DNA from: Flavobacteriales bacterium
Lineage (GTDB): Bacteria; Bacteroidota; Bacteroidia; Flavobacteriales; BACL11
Length of the DNA: 17,290 nt
Reading direction: 5' to 3'
Assembly: GCA_002728175.1 (NCBI GenBank)
Contig: PBVH01000034.1
Location: 17,680-34,969, forward strand
A program made the position numbers and the translations under genes. Positions within the stretch are counted from its first letter, which is position 1. Each line of letters starts with the position of its first letter. The notes under the pieces were generated by a model that did not search any database, was not told the DNA's origin, and saw nothing but the letters and a program-made list of their open reading frames with translations. Positions 15,701 to 17,290 of the stretch are shown here, piece after piece.

Positions 15701-17290
15701 TCAAGCATCATTTACATCTGATTTGGTATGTTTTGGTGACACTACAACAATAATTAGCACATCTGTTGCGGGGAATTATCCATCAGGAGATATCAATTCT
15801 TGGAGTTGGAACTTTACAAATGAAAATAATGATACTATTTTGAATGTGTTTGCAAATTGTAACAACACAGCTGTTACACTTACAGTAACAGATATTTACG
15901 GTTGTCAAAATGATTTTCTAAATGATGTTATAGTTTATTGTAATCCAGATGCTGATTATAATGTTGCTGATGAATGTTTTGATAATGAACAGCAGCCAAT
16001 AGAATTCTATGACGCTTCAAATAATGGTAGCGCCCCAATTAATTATTGGCAATGGACTATATCAGGAGGAAATTATGTTTTCCCATACAATCAAGATTCA
16101 GCAAATACACAATTTCATTTTGATTCTTGTGGAACTAAGAACTTCTCTCTTTATGTTCGAGATATAAATAATTGTGAAGATTCAATAATTGGTAGTGTAA
16201 ATGTGTGGTGTGAACCAATAGCTGATTTTAATGCTCCACCTGTATGTCTAAATGACACAACAGTTTTTCAAGATCTATCAAGTGATAGTATAGTAAGTTG
16301 GCAGTGGGATTTTGGAGATGGCAATACTTCAACATTGCAAAATCCTTCTCATCTATATGCAAGCTGTGATTCATTTCTTGTTAAACTTATTGTAGTAGAT
16401 ATTCATGGATGTAACGATACCACAGAAAAATATATCACAGTCTGGTGTTTACCACAAGCATCATTTACTGCTAATCTTGTTTGTGAGGGAGATACAACAA
16501 CAGTAGAAAGTACATCTGTTGCAGGAAATGAACCATCTGCACCAATTATATCATGGGATTGGAGTTTTACAAATAATACTTCGTCAATAGTTAATCATCT
16601 TTTTATCCCATGTAATAATTATATTGAAGAGTTAATTGTTACAGATGCAAACGGATGTAAAGATACTACTCAAGGAACAATTACTGTATACTGTAATCCA
16701 AATGCTAGCTATAATGTTAATGATGAATGTTATGATAATGAACAGCAACCAATAGAATTCTATGACGCTTCAAATAATGGTAGCGCCCCAATTAATTATT
16801 GGCAATGGACTATATCAGGAGGTAATTATGTTTTTCCATACAATCAAGATTCAGCAAATACACAATTTCATTTTAATTCCTGTGGACTAAAAAACTTTTC
16901 TCTTTATGTTAGAGATGCAAATAATTGTGAAGATTCAATTAGCGGAAGTGTTAATGTGTGGTGTGAACCAATAGCTAGCTTTAATGCTGCACCTGTATGT
17001 CTAAACGACACAACAGTTTTTCAAGATCTATCAAGTGATAGTATAGTAAGTTGGCAGTGGGATTTTGGAGATGGCAATACTTCAACATTGCAAAACCCTA
17101 ATCATGCTTATGCAAATTGTGACTCATTTCTTGTTGAGCTTATTGTAGTAGACATTAATGGCTGTAATGATACTATAGAAAACACTGTAGTGGTTCATTG
17201 TTTACCTGAAATAACATCATTAGATATATCTCATGGTGGTATTTGTGATGAAGATACAATTACCTTTTTTACATCATATACCACGGGAGA
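12744..17290 (+). CDS. Giant secreted PKD/Ig-like repeat protein, 3'-truncated; candidate T9SS-exported adhesin
   Basis: The frame is open from ATG 12744 to the window end: 1,515 codons with no stop. Residues 1-23 are a signal peptide (RQIKATILFIVLFFGI, then NALSQ). The rest is a chain of roughly 80-90-residue beta-sandwich domains of PKD/gliding-adhesin style, rich in Asn, Ser, Thr, Asp and low in Lys. PKD hallmark WDFGD occurs at 614-618, 1188-1192 and 1439-1443, with related W-x-W strands elsewhere. Domains repeatedly show a cysteine pattern: (Y/W)CxP at the start, VCxxD, (S/T)CG or NC in mid-domain, and GCxD near the end, suggesting disulfides outside the cell. From residue 984 the three-domain unit A-B-C (251 residues) appears twice, then a third A begins at 1486. 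No enzyme domain is visible. A C-terminal T9SS sorting domain would lie beyond the window. Adhesion or gliding role is inferred only. Confidence 0.88.
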   Translation, partial: MRQIKATILFIVLFFGIKNNALSQCVDGNFDVPDCIQVGVPVTFINTSIDNNTGGNSYCNNTEYYWDVRDNSGNSIYTGSFTPSFNLSNFTFPYAGSFVVEIFPYIPLNAWQTNQCCPGGWGNIWTDPWQQNVIVVDSLISIQSNDSISICVGPAGGSIDTSDLNIQINNSIGSLDFSWIASPSGDQFFTTNPSGIDQNDNEIQLIVTDLATGCSATKTIYLSIAQTSLDPGFTTSAVNVSTGCSNDSLIFIANDSSSNSINWYINNSILIGTSNTISTTLSTYISNNTSVNVSLTLLDTIVGCVVTSDSNFIFTAPPFIALDTSITNTNLPTHYDTTFHGFSGCNTVNGQINLTFSNSNITVGNQNIDSLVFLWPDSTTSILTDSLLLNFLLNGSVSNTFTLGSVNQTFSVIAYNSDGCSYSTDYTVLSGGSGNINGLNSIGYSFISSTLCSDTNTWFYLTNPLSVPPNQPILEIGANDIVTWRIYCEYDNPQQFDYVEEWDADEYASNMLLLPNGDSAVVFRYTFPSSSCPCTGPVTPWEAYTVSVDLDRFCNPNLLYQSTGVPIEDPPIAKFSTITPQCRDNLFTFSNDTEAGCDGFSVNQDLDSLLVFQWDFGDCNSTSTIGYLHPFPGTQHQYQQPGEYWVKLTLEANCGTTYDSTLITVNPLPNVSFDAEPVCQGTTTIFNNYSYTDSAYVRIDSCFSPPKLITVPAGGNIVAWEWMIDTNFSGAQQYAAWDALGEFQNINGNLTNINSEEIAFLFDSCGTYTVWLKATDDKGCDSTYSFDVVVYDLPEPIFSTEEICQGNCTPIVDSSYTHLNSCATNPIENWQFYIYNTIVDTLLDSIIFNDNTIGDTCFNFDPPCDLFSSTMSYDYNIWLTVTDSFGCIDSTMQTATVLCQPIADFDSTYVCFGDNKVLTNQSSPILGMDWKWEIDPSLGSYVNSTDTSESPTFLFDTCGTFLVKLILLSDNCNDTIEKSITVWCLPQASFTSDLVCFGDTTTIISTSVAGNYPSGDINSWSWNFTNENNDTILNVFANCNNTAVTLTVTDIYGCQNDFLNDVIVYCNPDADYNVADECFDNEQQPIEFYDASNNGSAPINYWQWTISGGNYVFPYNQDSANTQFHFDSCGTKNFSLYVRDINNCEDSIIGSVNVWCEPIADFNAPPVCLNDTTVFQDLSSDSIVSWQWDFGDGNTSTLQNPSHLYASCDSFLVKLIVVDIHGCNDTTEKYITVWCLPQASFTANLVCEGDTTTVESTSVAGNEPSAPIISWDWSFTNNTSSIVNHLFIPCNNYIEELIVTDANGCKDTTQGTITVYCNPNASYNVNDECYDNEQQPIEFYDASNNGSAPINYWQWTISGGNYVFPYNQDSANTQFHFNSCGLKNFSLYVRDANNCEDSISGSVNVWCEPIASFNAAPVCLNDTTVFQDLSSDSIVSWQWDFGDGNTSTLQNPNHAYANCDSFLVELIVVDINGCNDTIENTVVVHCLPEITSLDISHGGICDEDTITFFTSYTTG
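15693..16445 (+). repeat. Tandem 753-bp repeat, copy 1 (domains A1-B1-C1)
   Basis: First copy of an in-frame unit of 251 codons inside the giant surface protein gene. Borders are set at the first cysteine codon of domain A (CLPQASF). Sub-domains begin at residues 984 (A), 1066 (B) and 1156 (C). A more diverged C-like domain (CQPIADF) precedes it. Confidence 0.9.
16446..17198 (+). repeat. Tandem 753-bp repeat, copy 2 (domains A2-B2-C2)
   Basis: Second copy, offset by exactly 753 bp. In domain B, 47 consecutive residues are identical (copy 1 15981-16121, copy 2 16734-16874), with three base changes, all silent. Domain A is much more different. A third unit seems to start at 17199 (CLPE) but diverges at once. 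Confidence 0.9.

Noticed and set aside
15693..17198. CRISPR array or mobile element from the repeated DNA
   Set aside because: The repeat is in-frame, 753 bp long and encodes three domains. There are no short spaced repeats, no terminal inverted repeats and no transposase.
12744..17290. T9SS C-terminal sorting domain in the giant protein
   Set aside because: The reading frame runs off the window, so its C-terminus cannot be seen.

Overview
This is an AT-rich, tightly packed chromosomal window, most likely from a Bacteroidota member and probably a low-GC marine flavobacterium-like lineage. Four things point there. A PorT-type gene of the type IX secretion system (T9SS) follows menG. RpoD is the compact 287-residue form without a long N-terminal extension. 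The tmRNA encodes the tag GENNYALAA. Exact TAnnTTTG elements, the Bacteroidota -7 promoter consensus, lie before many genes, while Shine-Dalgarno sequences are absent and start codons sit behind A-rich leaders. No phage, IS, CRISPR or tRNA gene was seen.

Layout. The window opens inside a heptose-phosphate kinase gene (LPS core precursor), followed 1 nt later by menG and then porT. A 94-residue membrane-anchored, cysteine-rich protein of unknown role comes next and converges on a SpoU-family RNA methyltransferase gene. The core block 3.3-9.4 kb is all on the plus strand: fbaA, accD, rpsO, pnp, rpoD and rpe, with hairpin terminators after rpsO and after rpoD. A minus-strand saccharopine/alanine dehydrogenase-like gene converges on rpe and is divergent from ssrA (tmRNA). 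After the ssrA terminator come a sulfotransferase-like gene, a small secreted SHOCT-like protein and, from 12,744 to the window end, a giant secreted PKD/Ig-like repeat protein that is still open after 1,515 codons.

Functional picture. Most of the window is housekeeping: glycolysis, fatty-acid precursor supply, pentose phosphate pathway, translation, RNA decay, transcription and ribosome rescue. The accessory part is cell-surface related: LPS sugar supply, a T9SS outer-membrane component, a possible surface-modifying sulfotransferase and a giant Cys-patterned exported protein, a plausible T9SS client although its C-terminal sorting domain is outside the window.

Most noteworthy. The giant gene carries a 753-bp (251-residue, three-domain) tandem duplication. 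Parts are almost identical with only silent changes, while one domain has diverged strongly. Other points are the likely read-through expression of pnp across a terminator, very short or absent leaders, and two convergent gene pairs that share a TTAA stop overlap. No clearly new multi-gene system could be supported from the sequence alone.
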